The position numbers and the translations under genes were made by a program. 64,000 nt of DNA, taken from positions 1 through 64,000 of the forward strand of contig JBMNVN010000004.1 in NCBI GenBank assembly GCA_050946835.1, given 5' to 3'. Below the pieces are notes generated by a model. The model was not told the origin of the DNA. It ran no database searches and saw nothing but the letters and a program-made list of their open reading frames with translations. Source of the stretch: UBA1447 sp002329225. Lineage in GTDB: Bacteria > Bacillota > Clostridia > Oscillospirales > Acutalibacteraceae. Below are positions 53,518-62,606 of this stretch, one piece after another (the stretch's first letter is position 1; each line of letters opens with the position of its first letter).

Positions 53518-54725
53518 GTGACGACACACGCAGTTATTGGCTTTGGTTGCAAAAAAGTTTAGGTGTAAGGTCAAATACGGCGGAGATTCTCTCCGTTTTC
53601 GGTAGCGCCAAAGCCTTACATGAAGCCGGCGGCACCGAATGGAAGCTTTCAGGTCTGTTCAACCCAAAACAGATCAGAAGTCTGGAACAAAATTCGCCTG
53701 AAGACACCTTACCGCTTCAGAAACTATGCGATACCAACGGCTGGCAAATTGTTACTCCCGACAGGGACGATTATCCGGCACTTTTATTGACAATTCCCGA
53801 TTATCCCGCAGTCATCTATGTTTGGGGCGATTTAAGCTGCCTTATTCAGGCGGTTCCCATAGCGGTTGTGGGCACCCGTTCCGCCAGCCCTTACGGAGTT
53901 GATGCCGCAGGCAGACTGTGCGCCTCCCTTGCCGAGGCGGGAGCGGTTGTTGTCAGCGGCGGCGCCCTGGGAGTGGACAGCGCCGCACACACGGGAGCGC
54001 TCTTCGGCGGAGGAAAGACCGTAGCGGTTTTAGGTTGCGGACTTAGCGCCAACTATCTTCCCGGTAACCGTCCTCTCAGGGAACAAATTGCTTTAAGCGG
54101 TGCGGTGATAAGTGAATATCCGCCTGAAACTCTCCCGACAGCGCATAATTTCCCCATTCGCAACAGGCTTATTTCCGGCATAAGTTTCGGAACCGTAGTT
54201 ATAGAAGCGGGTGAACGCAGCGGTTCGTTAATAACGGCCAACCTTGCTTTGGAACAGGGGCGGGATGTTTTTGCAGTGCCGGGCAACATAACAAACTCTT
54301 CTTTTACCGGAACCAACAAGCTCCTGCGGGACGGTGCGAAGCCCGTGTTTTCCGCCCTCGATATACTTGAAGAATATACGGGGTTCTTTCCGGGAGTTTT
54401 GAAGTTAGGAGGACTTGAGGATTCCCTTTCCCGTGTTAAAGTAAAGCCCGGCGGTTTCGGGAATACCGGCAGGGCAACGGCACAGAGAAAAGATTCGCCG
54501 GCAAACGCCGCCATACCGAACAAGCCCGTTCGGCGTTCGCTGCCCGAAGATACCGAAGAAAATACAAGGCTTGTATATGAAAAACTTACCCCGGAACCCA
54601 CACATATTGACGATTTGGTTCGCGCCACCGGTCTTGACCCTTCCCGGGTTCTTGCCGCTCTGACGGAACTTGAGCTTACAGGTTATACCGAATTAACTTC
54701 CGGAAAAAGATATGCGCTCATATAA
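53514..54725 (+). CDS. dprA: DNA-processing protein DprA
   Basis: The 403-residue protein loads RecA onto incoming single-stranded DNA during transformation. It has an N-terminal helical domain, the DprA Rossmann domain (VGTRSASPYGVDAAG, VSGGALGVDSAAHTGALFGG, TVAVLGCGLSANYLPGNRPL, IEAGERSGSLITANLALEQG) and a C-terminal winged helix (THIDDLVRATGLDPSRVLAA). A linker at about 300-350 is rich in Pro and Lys. ATG 53514 overlaps the methyltransferase stop (ATGA). The open frame to 53499 is not needed. Confidence 0.96.
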   Translation: MSDDTRSYWLWLQKSLGVRSNTAEILSVFGSAKALHEAGGTEWKLSGLFNPKQIRSLEQNSPEDTLPLQKLCDTNGWQIVTPDRDDYPALLLTIPDYPAVIYVWGDLSCLIQAVPIAVVGTRSASPYGVDAAGRLCASLAEAGAVVVSGGALGVDSAAHTGALFGGGKTVAVLGCGLSANYLPGNRPLREQIALSGAVISEYPPETLPTAHNFPIRNRLISGISFGTVVIEAGERSGSLITANLALEQGRDVFAVPGNITNSSFTGTNKLLRDGAKPVFSALDILEEYTGFFPGVLKLGGLEDSLSRVKVKPGGFGNTGRATAQRKDSPANAAIPNKPVRRSLPEDTEENTRLVYEKLTPEPTHIDDLVRATGLDPSRVLAALTELELTGYTELTSGKRYALI

Positions 54726-54765
54726 AAGAATAAATATATAGCAAAACAGTTTTTAGGAGAGTAAG

Positions 54766-56910
54766 ATGTCAAAATTAGTAATTGTGGAATCCCCGGCAAA
54801 AGCAAAAACAATCAAGAAGTACTTGGGCGCCGATTATGAAGTCACCGCCTCCATGGGACATGTGCGGGATTTGCCTCCGGCAAAACTGAGCATAGACATA
54901 AAAAATCGATTTACTCCCAAGTATGCGATTGTAAAGGGCAGGGAAAAGCTGGTCAGAGAACTCAAGGTAAAGGCCGCTCAAAGCGACGGCGTTCTTCTTG
55001 CCGCCGACCCCGACAGAGAAGGGGAGGCCATTTCATGGCACTTGTCGGAACTTTTAGGCTTGGATTCCAAGCAGAAGAATCGTGTCACTTTTAATGAAAT
55101 CACCCGTTCCGGTATTGAAGCGGGCATTAAAAATCCCCGTCAGGTGGATATGAATCTTGTAAACGCCCAACAGGCAAGAAGAATTCTGGACAGACTTGTG
55201 GGCTACTTAATGAGTCCCTTTATATCTCAAAAAATTCAGGGGGGACGTAATCTTTCCGCCGGCCGTGTGCAAAGTGTGGCCGTGCGCCTTATTGTGGACA
55301 GGGAGGCGGAAATAAACGCCTTTATCCCCAAAGAATATTGGAGCATTGATGCCAACCTCGCTTCGGAAAAGGGGAGCTTTATTGCTGCCCTTACCGGCGA
55401 CGAAAACGGCAAGGTAAAAATCAGCGACAAAGAGGGAGCGGATTTATATCTCGCCCGGCTCGAAGGCGGCGATTATACGGTCAAGTCCCTTAAAAAGGGA
55501 ACCCGAAAGAAGAGTCCCGCTCCTCCTTTCATTACCTCAACCCTGCAGCAGGAGGCATCCCGCCGTCTGGGCTTTCAGGCTCAGCGCACCATGAAGGCGG
55601 CTCAGGAACTTTATGAAGGTGTGGATATAAAGGGCATCGGCACCACGGGTCTTATAACCTATATGCGTACGGATTCCCTGCGTATATCCGAAGAATCCCG
55701 AGCCGCAGGCAACGAATATATTGTTCAAACTTACGGGGATAAATATCTGCCCGGCTCCCCCAGATATTTCCGTTCCAGGGCGAGCGCTCAAGACGGGCAT
55801 GAAGCTATACGCCCCACTATACCCTCCATTACACCGGATCAGGCAAAAGCAAGCCTTACTTCCGACCAGTATAAACTTTATTCCCTTATCTGGATGCGCT
55901 TTATTGCCAGCCTTATGGCCGACTGCATTCAGGCCACCGCCAAATGCGAGATAACCGCCGCCAAAAAAGAAGACTTGGCTGACGGCAAGTATTGTATATT
56001 TTCCGCTTCCGGCTACTCCGTGGTTTTTGACGGATTTACAAAATTATATGAGGAGCAAAAGGACAGCGAGGAAGAGGAAAGCGGCAGATTGCCGGAGCTT
56101 AAAGAAGATGAAATCCTTAAACTGCTGGAACTCAAAGCCAACCAGCATTTTACTCAGCCTCCCGCCCGCTTTACGGAAGCCACCCTCATTAAGGCTCTGG
56201 AAGAAAACGGCGTAGGCAGGCCCAGCACTTATGCCACAATTATCACCACCATTATTAAACGCGGCTATGTTCAAAGGCAGGCCAAAGTTTTAAGTCCCAC
56301 CGAATTGGGCACCGTTGTCACTACGGAAATTCTAAAAGTTCATTTCCAAAAAATCGTAAACCCGAAGTTCACCGCCCAAATGGAAACCGCTCTGGACGAT
56401 GTGGAAAAGGGCACCACCGATTATTTGGGTATGCTTGAGGAATTCTACGAGGATTTTGAAGAAACCCTTACAAAAGCCAAAGAAGACATGCAGGGCGTCA
56501 AAATCCGCCTGCCCGGGGATATCACCGAACTTCTCTGTGAAAAATGCGGCAAACGCATGGTAAGGATGAACGGCAGGTTCGGCGAGTTTTTGGCATGCGA
56601 GGGTTACCCGGAGTGTAAAAACACAAAACCCGTCCCCCCCTTGAACACCGGAGCCGCCTGCCCGAAATGCGGGGCCGAAGTTATTGAAAAAAAATCACGC
56701 AAGGGTTATACTTTCTACGGTTGCAGCGCTTGGCCGGCCTGTGACTTTATTACCTGGGATAAACCCCTTAACCAGCCCTGCCCCGAATGCGGCAAAGAGC
56801 TTTTCAGCCGCAAAGGCGGCATAACCGTATGCCTTAATGAAGGTTGCGGTTACGAAGTAAAGGCTCCGAAAAAAAGTAAAAAAGCCAAGGAGGAGCAAGA
56901 GGAAGAATGA
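54766..56910 (+). CDS. topA: DNA topoisomerase I
   Basis: The 714-residue type IA enzyme relaxes negative supercoils. The TOPRIM domain begins SKLVIVESPAKAKTIKKYLG and has AADPDREGEAISWHL. The catalytic Tyr is in GLITYMRTDSLR. Three C-terminal four-Cys zinc domains are visible: CEKCGKRMVRMNGRFGEFLA with CEGYPEC, CPKCGAEV with CSAWPAC, and CPECGKEL with CLNEGC. A Lys/Glu-rich tail ends the protein. GGAGAG precedes the ATG. The dprA-topA-trmFO order is common in Firmicutes. Confidence 0.97.
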   Translation: MSKLVIVESPAKAKTIKKYLGADYEVTASMGHVRDLPPAKLSIDIKNRFTPKYAIVKGREKLVRELKVKAAQSDGVLLAADPDREGEAISWHLSELLGLDSKQKNRVTFNEITRSGIEAGIKNPRQVDMNLVNAQQARRILDRLVGYLMSPFISQKIQGGRNLSAGRVQSVAVRLIVDREAEINAFIPKEYWSIDANLASEKGSFIAALTGDENGKVKISDKEGADLYLARLEGGDYTVKSLKKGTRKKSPAPPFITSTLQQEASRRLGFQAQRTMKAAQELYEGVDIKGIGTTGLITYMRTDSLRISEESRAAGNEYIVQTYGDKYLPGSPRYFRSRASAQDGHEAIRPTIPSITPDQAKASLTSDQYKLYSLIWMRFIASLMADCIQATAKCEITAAKKEDLADGKYCIFSASGYSVVFDGFTKLYEEQKDSEEEESGRLPELKEDEILKLLELKANQHFTQPPARFTEATLIKALEENGVGRPSTYATIITTIIKRGYVQRQAKVLSPTELGTVVTTEILKVHFQKIVNPKFTAQMETALDDVEKGTTDYLGMLEEFYEDFEETLTKAKEDMQGVKIRLPGDITELLCEKCGKRMVRMNGRFGEFLACEGYPECKNTKPVPPLNTGAACPKCGAEVIEKKSRKGYTFYGCSAWPACDFITWDKPLNQPCPECGKELFSRKGGITVCLNEGCGYEVKAPKKSKKAKEEQEEE

Positions 56911-58208
56911 GGGGAGTTCTGGTTATCGGCGGCGGTTTTGCCGGAGTGGAAGCCGCTTGGCAGATTGCTAACGCCGGTTTCCCGGTAACTCTGGCGGAAA
57001 TGAAGCCTCATCAATATTCCCCCGCTCACGGTTCACCCTTTTTAGCGGAGCTTGTTTGCTCCAACTCCTTTAAGGCCGACAGACTTTCTTCAGCGGCAGG
57101 TATGCTCAAGGCGGAACTTGAGGCCCTCGGCAGCCTTTGTCTGCCGGTCGCACGGGAATGTTCAGTCCCCGCCGGGGGAGCGTTGGCGGTAGACAGGGAA
57201 GACTTTTCCCGCAGGATAACCGAAAAGATCGAAAATCATCCTCTCATTAACCTTGAAAGGCGGGAAGTGACCGCTATCCCCTCCTCGGGCACGGTGATTG
57301 TTGCGGCGGGGCCTTTGGTTTCGGATGCTTTAGCGGAGGATATTACCCGGCTTTGCGGCGGACGCCTGAGTTTTTTTGATGCCGCAGCCCCCATTGTTTT
57401 TGCCGACAGCGTGGATATGGATGCCGCTTTTAAGCAGTCCCGCTACGACAGGGGCGGTGAGGATGACTATATTAACTGCCCCATGAACAAGGCCGAATAC
57501 GAGGCCTTTCTACAGGAACTGATAACGGCGGAAAGAGCCGTACTTCACGACTTTGATAAAAGAGATTTTTACGAGGGCTGTATGCCCATAGAGGTCCTTG
57601 CTGCAAGAGGCGCCGATGCCCTGCGTTTCGGCCCGCTGCGCCCCGTAGGTTTGCGGGACCCGAAAACGGGCCGCCGGCCCTGGGCAGCAGTTCAGCTTCG
57701 CAAAGAGGATTCCGCCGGGCAACTGCTCAATCCGGTAGGCTTTCAGACCAACCTTAAGTTTTCGGAGCAAAAAAGAGTTTTCGGCATGATTCCCGCCCTT
57801 AAAGATGCCCGATATGCCCGTTACGGGGTCATGCACCGCAATACCTTTATTGATTCTCCCCGGCTTTTGACCCGCAGTTTTTCTTTCAGGCGAAGACCTG
57901 ATTTGTTTTTTGCGGGACAGATTACGGGAGTTGAGGGGTACATGGAATCCGCCGCTTCCGGCCTTGTTGCGGGATTAAACGCAGCCCGTTCTCTTGAGGG
58001 CAAATCTCCCCTTATTTTACCGCAAACTACCATGACAGGGGCTTTGGCTCTTCATATAAGCGAAACCCCGACCCGCAATTTCCAACCCATGGGAGCCAAC
58101 TTCGGGCTTTTACCTCCTTTGGAAGAACGCATTAAAGATAAACAATTACGCTATGAAACGCTTGCCCGGCGAGGCTTTGATGATTTAAACCGTTTGTTGC
58201 TTGCCTGA
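56907..58208 (+). CDS. trmFO: Folate-dependent tRNA m5U54 methyltransferase TrmFO
   Basis: The 433-residue flavoprotein makes ribothymidine at tRNA position 54, using methylenetetrahydrofolate and FADH2. The FAD-binding start is VLVIGGGFAGVEAAWQIANA; ELVCSNSFKAD and YDRGGEDDYINCPMNKAEYE follow; the later GQITGVEGYMESAASGLVAG and GANFGLLPPL are family hallmarks. ATG 56907 overlaps the topA stop (ATGA). Its presence fits a Gram-positive organism. Confidence 0.97.
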   Translation: MRGVLVIGGGFAGVEAAWQIANAGFPVTLAEMKPHQYSPAHGSPFLAELVCSNSFKADRLSSAAGMLKAELEALGSLCLPVARECSVPAGGALAVDREDFSRRITEKIENHPLINLERREVTAIPSSGTVIVAAGPLVSDALAEDITRLCGGRLSFFDAAAPIVFADSVDMDAAFKQSRYDRGGEDDYINCPMNKAEYEAFLQELITAERAVLHDFDKRDFYEGCMPIEVLAARGADALRFGPLRPVGLRDPKTGRRPWAAVQLRKEDSAGQLLNPVGFQTNLKFSEQKRVFGMIPALKDARYARYGVMHRNTFIDSPRLLTRSFSFRRRPDLFFAGQITGVEGYMESAASGLVAGLNAARSLEGKSPLILPQTTMTGALALHISETPTRNFQPMGANFGLLPPLEERIKDKQLRYETLARRGFDDLNRLLLA

Positions 58209-58257
58209 CAGACAAAATCTTTAAAACTTGAACACCGGCACACATTTCGGAGGAAAT

Positions 58258-58938
58258 ATGCAACCACCTTTGGCAGAACTTCAAAAAGCAATAGGCTATA
58301 CTTTTAAGAATGAGGAACTTCTTATCGGAGCGCTTACCCATTCTTCTTACGCCAATGAGAACCTTTCCTCCGGTGAAAGCAATGAAAGGTTGGAGTTTTT
58401 GGGAGATTCCGTTTTGGGCTTTATTGCGGCGGAATATTTTTACAAAGACCGTACCCGTCTGCCCGAGGGCGAGTTGACAAAACTCCGGGCAGCCGCAGTT
58501 TGTGAAAAATCTTTGTTCAGCTACTCACAGAAGATCAACCTCGGTTCATATTTGTTTTTAGGCAAGGGTGAAATAATTACCGGCGGGGACAGCCGTCCCT
58601 CAATCCTTGCGGATGCTTTTGAGGCTTTGCTTGCCGCAATCTATCTTGACGGGGGCATGGGAGCGGCCAAAGCTTTTGCTCTGCCGTTTTTAAAAATCTC
58701 CGCCCTTAAAAGCGACACTCTGAGAGACCACAAAACAACACTTCAAGAGGTTATTCAAAAAAATCCGGAAGAAACCCTCGATTACGTTGTCGTTGCCGAA
58801 AGCGGGCCGGATCATAACAAAGTATTTACCGTGGAAGTACATCTCAACAACAATGTAATCGGCAAAGGTAAAGGCAAGAGTAAAAAAATTGCCGAACAGG
58901 AAGCCGCCAAGGAAGCTTTAGCGCTTATGGGGCTTTGA
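58258..58938 (+). CDS. rnc: Ribonuclease III
   Basis: The 226-residue double-strand-specific endonuclease matures rRNA and mRNA. The catalytic signature NERLEFLGDSVLGF starts at about residue 42, with further acidic residues in ADAFEALLAAIYLDGG. The C-terminal dsRNA-binding domain runs from TTLQEVIQKNPEE to GKGKSKKIAEQEAAKEALAL. ATG 58258 follows CGGAGG by 5 bases and is preferred to 58228. It is the usual upstream neighbour of smc. Confidence 0.97.
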   Translation: MQPPLAELQKAIGYTFKNEELLIGALTHSSYANENLSSGESNERLEFLGDSVLGFIAAEYFYKDRTRLPEGELTKLRAAAVCEKSLFSYSQKINLGSYLFLGKGEIITGGDSRPSILADAFEALLAAIYLDGGMGAAKAFALPFLKISALKSDTLRDHKTTLQEVIQKNPEETLDYVVVAESGPDHNKVFTVEVHLNNNVIGKGKGKSKKIAEQEAAKEALALMGL

Positions 58939-58989
58939 CGCGGCAAAAAAATAATTACCGCATAAAATGCGATACAAAGGAAGCAAGCT

Positions 58990-61900
58990 ATGTTTTTAAC
59001 CGCGCTCGAAATGCAGGGATTCAAATCTTTCCCCGATAAAACCGTATTGAAGTTCGGCAAGGGGATTACCGGCGTTGTCGGCCCGAACGGCAGCGGCAAA
59101 AGCAATATTTCCGATGCGGTGCGCTGGGTATTGGGTGAGCAGTCATCAAAATCCCTGCGGGGTGCAAGAATGGAAGATGTTGTCTTTGGCGGAACCTCCA
59201 CCCGTAAAGCCATGGGTTATGCTGAGGTCTCTTTGCGGTTGAATAACACGGACCGCACTTTGCAAATGGACAGCGACGAGGTTATTGTCACCCGGCGTTA
59301 CTACCGTTCGGGGGAAAGCGAATATATCCTCAACGGGGAAACGGTGCGCCTGAAAGATGTTCATGAGTTGTTTATGGACACGGGGCTGGGCAGGGACGGA
59401 TATTCATTAGTGGGGCAGGGCCGCATAGCCGACCTTGTTTCCGGCAAATCCGCACAGCGCCGGGAAATGCTCGAAGAGGCTGCCGGTATAGCTCAATTCC
59501 GTTACAGAAGAACCGACGCCTCCAGGCGTCTTTTCCAGGCGGAGGAAAACCTTGTTCGCCTGAGGGATATCTATGCGGAACTTGAGGACCGTGTGGGGCC
59601 TTTAAAAGTACAGAGCGAAAAGGCGCAAAAATTTATTGCCCTGTCCGCAGAAAAAAAGGATCTGGAAATCGGGCTTTGGCTCAGAGGAATTGACAAATCC
59701 ATTGCGGGGCTACGGGAACAAGAAGATAAGATGGCCCTTGTTGCCGGTCAATATGAAAGTGTTCAAAAAGATACTCAGAATATTGAGGCCCAAGCGGACG
59801 AGATAATGCAGGGTTCCAGAGACATCACCCTGCAAATTGAAGAAATACGCCAGGGGGCGGCCTCCCTTGAGGAGGAAGCCGCTCAGATAGACGGCCGGGT
59901 GGCGGTGGAAAAAAACACCATCGCTCACAACAATCAGTCCATTGAGCGCATAACTCAGGATATGGAGCAGGCGGCCGATACCGAATCTCACCTTGACGAG
60001 CGAATCAGCGAGGTGGAAGATCAGATTAAGGCTCTCATTGAGCAAATCCGCATTAACGAGCTGGAGTCGGAAACGGCGGCAAAAGATATCAGCGGTGTAA
60101 AAGAAGAGGATACGGCCTTTGCCGGCAGAGCCGAGGCACTTTCCGGAAAAATAGCGGAATTGACGGCGGAACTTTCGGAAACGAGGATTTCCGTGTCCAC
60201 CGACTTATCCTCCAAAGAGGAGGTAACCGCAAGAATCACCGCCATAGACGAGGCCAGACTTTCCCGCGGGGAGACGCTGAATCAGCTTGAAGAAAACCGT
60301 GCGGACAGTGCAAACACATTGGAACTTGTGCGGGAAAAAGCCGAAGGCCATCAGAATGCGGTAAACGGCTACGCTATGCGCGTCCAATCCAGGAGCACCA
60401 AAGCCGACGGGGTTAAAAAAGAGCTTGATGCCCTGAACCTGGATATTCACCAAAAAAATGCAAGGGCCAAAATGCTTGAAGACCTTGAAAGAAACATGGA
60501 AGGTTATTTCGGCAGCGTTAAGGCAATTATGCGGGAGGCAAAACGGGGTACTTTACAGGGTATACACGGGCCAGTCTCTCAGCTAATATCCGTCGAAGAC
60601 GCTTATGCCGTCGCCGTGGAAACCGCCCTGGGCGCCGCAGTGCAGCACATCGTAACCGACAACGAAAACGATGCCAAGCGGGCCATTGAACATTTAAAAG
60701 AAACCAGAGAGGGCCGCGCCACATTTCTGCCGCTGACAGCCATTCGTTCCCGGGAATTGCGGGAACGCGGAATGGAAAACTGCCCGGGTTTTGTGGATAT
60801 TGCCCACCGTCTGGTAAGTTTTGATAAGCAGTATACGGACATTATAAAATCACTGCTTGCCCTAACTGTTGTCACGGATAATCTGAACAACGCCATTGCC
60901 ATGGCTAAAAAATATAATCACAGTTTTCGTATTGTCACCCTGGACGGACAGGTCATCAATGCGGGCGGTTCAATGACGGGCGGCTCAAGAGGACAGGGAG
61001 CGGGAATTTTAAGCCGCCCGAATGAGATTGAGAACCTTAAAAAGATTGTTGCGGACCTGAATAAAAAATTAAGTGAAACTCAAGCCGAATATAAAGTTTT
61101 AAGCGAAGAACTTTCCGCTGCCCAGGCGGATTTGGATGCCTCCCAGGCGGACTTGGCAAGAACTCAGGAGGAAGTCATACGCCGGGAAGGGGAACTTAAA
61201 ATTGTTGAGGACCGTATAGCCGCCGTTTCCGCCTCCGTAGAGGAATTGGAAGAGGAAAAGGCCAACGCCTTTAAACGCTCAGCGGCGCTGGCAGAAGCGA
61301 TTGAAGAAAAAAGAAAGACCGTTGCCGGGATTGAAAAACAAATAGATGAGCTTAAAGAGCAGTCCGGCTCCCTTTCTAAAGAGAGGGAAGTTCTGGATTC
61401 CCGCCGGGAAGAACTTGCCCGCATCCAAGCCGAGATTCAGTTAAAAATTGTGGCCGCCCAAAAGGACATTCAGGCTCGGGAAGAGTCGGTCGCTTCCCTG
61501 CGGCGCAGAAGGGCAAGCCATGCGGATAGATTGGGGGCGCTCAACGATGAAATCAGCCGCATAGCTCAAAGCAGTATTGAACTGAAAAAGAAGATTGCCG
61601 AAATGGAACAAAGAGCGGCGCAGCTGCGGGAAGAAAGCGGTCAGTCAAAGGAGCGTGTGGCTCAATTAGTGGAGCGCCGCAGTCAGCTTGAAGCGCAAAA
61701 CACCGAACTTCGAGCCAAAGAAAGGGCGGCAAGCGATGAAAGGGAAAAACTTGTAGGGGAACTTGCCCGTTTGGAAGAGCGCAAAGTTTCATTGGAAAAA
61801 GAGCTGGAAAACGCCCAGAACAAACTTTACGAAGAATATCAGCTCACCCGCCGGGAGGCCGAGGCTCTCGGTATAGTTATAGAAGAACCCGCAAAAGCTC

Positions 61901-62559
61901 AGCGTACGCTCAATGAAATCCGCAACAAAATCAGAGCCCTGGGCAGCGTCAATGTCGGCGCCGTTGAAGAGTACAAAGAGGTATCCGAACGCTATGAGTT
62001 TTTAGGCGGGCAGATTAAGGATATTGAAAGCTCCCGGGATGAGCTTAACAAACTTATTGCGGAACTGACGGTCAAAATGGCCCAGCAGTTCCGGGAAGAG
62101 TTCCACAAAATCAACAAACATTTCGGCGAAACGTTCAGAGAGCTGTTTCAGGGCGGTGCTGCGGAGCTGGTGCTTGAAGACCCGTCGGATATATTGGAAT
62201 GCAATATTGATATCAAGGTTCAGCCGCCGGGCAAGAACATACAGAATATAGACCTGCTCTCCGGCGGTGAAAAGGGACTTTCGGCAATTGCGCTGCTTTT
62301 TGCCATCCTCAAAGTTACCCCCTCCCCCTTCTGTATCTTCGACGAGGTGGAGGCCGCTTTGGACGAGAATAACGTCAGTATCTTTGCAAAATATGTGCGG
62401 CGCATGACTAAGGACACCCAGTTTATTCTTATAACCCACCGCAGAGGTACTATGGAAGAAGCCGATATGCTTTACGGTGTAACCATGCAGGAAGACGGGG
62501 TTTCAAAACTGCTGGAACTTAAAACTGCGGAAATGGCCAAAAAATTGGGCATAGCCTGA
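58990..62559 (+). CDS. smc: Chromosome segregation protein SMC
   Basis: The 1189-residue ATPase compacts and segregates the chromosome with ScpA/ScpB. Walker A is GPNGSGKS at residues 31-38; two long coiled coils (about 165-505 and 680-1030) flank the hinge (about 515-640, containing GIHGPVSQLISVEDAYAVAV). The C-terminal head has signature LSGGEKGLSAIALLFAI and Walker B FCIFDEVEAALDENN. AAAGGAAG precedes the ATG. In many Firmicutes ftsY follows; here a class III aminotransferase does. Confidence 0.97.
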   Translation: MFLTALEMQGFKSFPDKTVLKFGKGITGVVGPNGSGKSNISDAVRWVLGEQSSKSLRGARMEDVVFGGTSTRKAMGYAEVSLRLNNTDRTLQMDSDEVIVTRRYYRSGESEYILNGETVRLKDVHELFMDTGLGRDGYSLVGQGRIADLVSGKSAQRREMLEEAAGIAQFRYRRTDASRRLFQAEENLVRLRDIYAELEDRVGPLKVQSEKAQKFIALSAEKKDLEIGLWLRGIDKSIAGLREQEDKMALVAGQYESVQKDTQNIEAQADEIMQGSRDITLQIEEIRQGAASLEEEAAQIDGRVAVEKNTIAHNNQSIERITQDMEQAADTESHLDERISEVEDQIKALIEQIRINELESETAAKDISGVKEEDTAFAGRAEALSGKIAELTAELSETRISVSTDLSSKEEVTARITAIDEARLSRGETLNQLEENRADSANTLELVREKAEGHQNAVNGYAMRVQSRSTKADGVKKELDALNLDIHQKNARAKMLEDLERNMEGYFGSVKAIMREAKRGTLQGIHGPVSQLISVEDAYAVAVETALGAAVQHIVTDNENDAKRAIEHLKETREGRATFLPLTAIRSRELRERGMENCPGFVDIAHRLVSFDKQYTDIIKSLLALTVVTDNLNNAIAMAKKYNHSFRIVTLDGQVINAGGSMTGGSRGQGAGILSRPNEIENLKKIVADLNKKLSETQAEYKVLSEELSAAQADLDASQADLARTQEEVIRREGELKIVEDRIAAVSASVEELEEEKANAFKRSAALAEAIEEKRKTVAGIEKQIDELKEQSGSLSKEREVLDSRREELARIQAEIQLKIVAAQKDIQAREESVASLRRRRASHADRLGALNDEISRIAQSSIELKKKIAEMEQRAAQLREESGQSKERVAQLVERRSQLEAQNTELRAKERAASDEREKLVGELARLEERKVSLEKELENAQNKLYEEYQLTRREAEALGIVIEEPAKAQRTLNEIRNKIRALGSVNVGAVEEYKEVSERYEFLGGQIKDIESSRDELNKLIAELTVKMAQQFREEFHKINKHFGETFRELFQGGAAELVLEDPSDILECNIDIKVQPPGKNIQNIDLLSGGEKGLSAIALLFAILKVTPSPFCIFDEVEAALDENNVSIFAKYVRRMTKDTQFILITHRRGTMEEADMLYGVTMQEDGVSKLLELKTAEMAKKLGIA

Positions 62560-62606
62560 TTGAAATAAATTATTAAGAATATAAAAGATAAAGGAGTTTT
62601 TAAAAG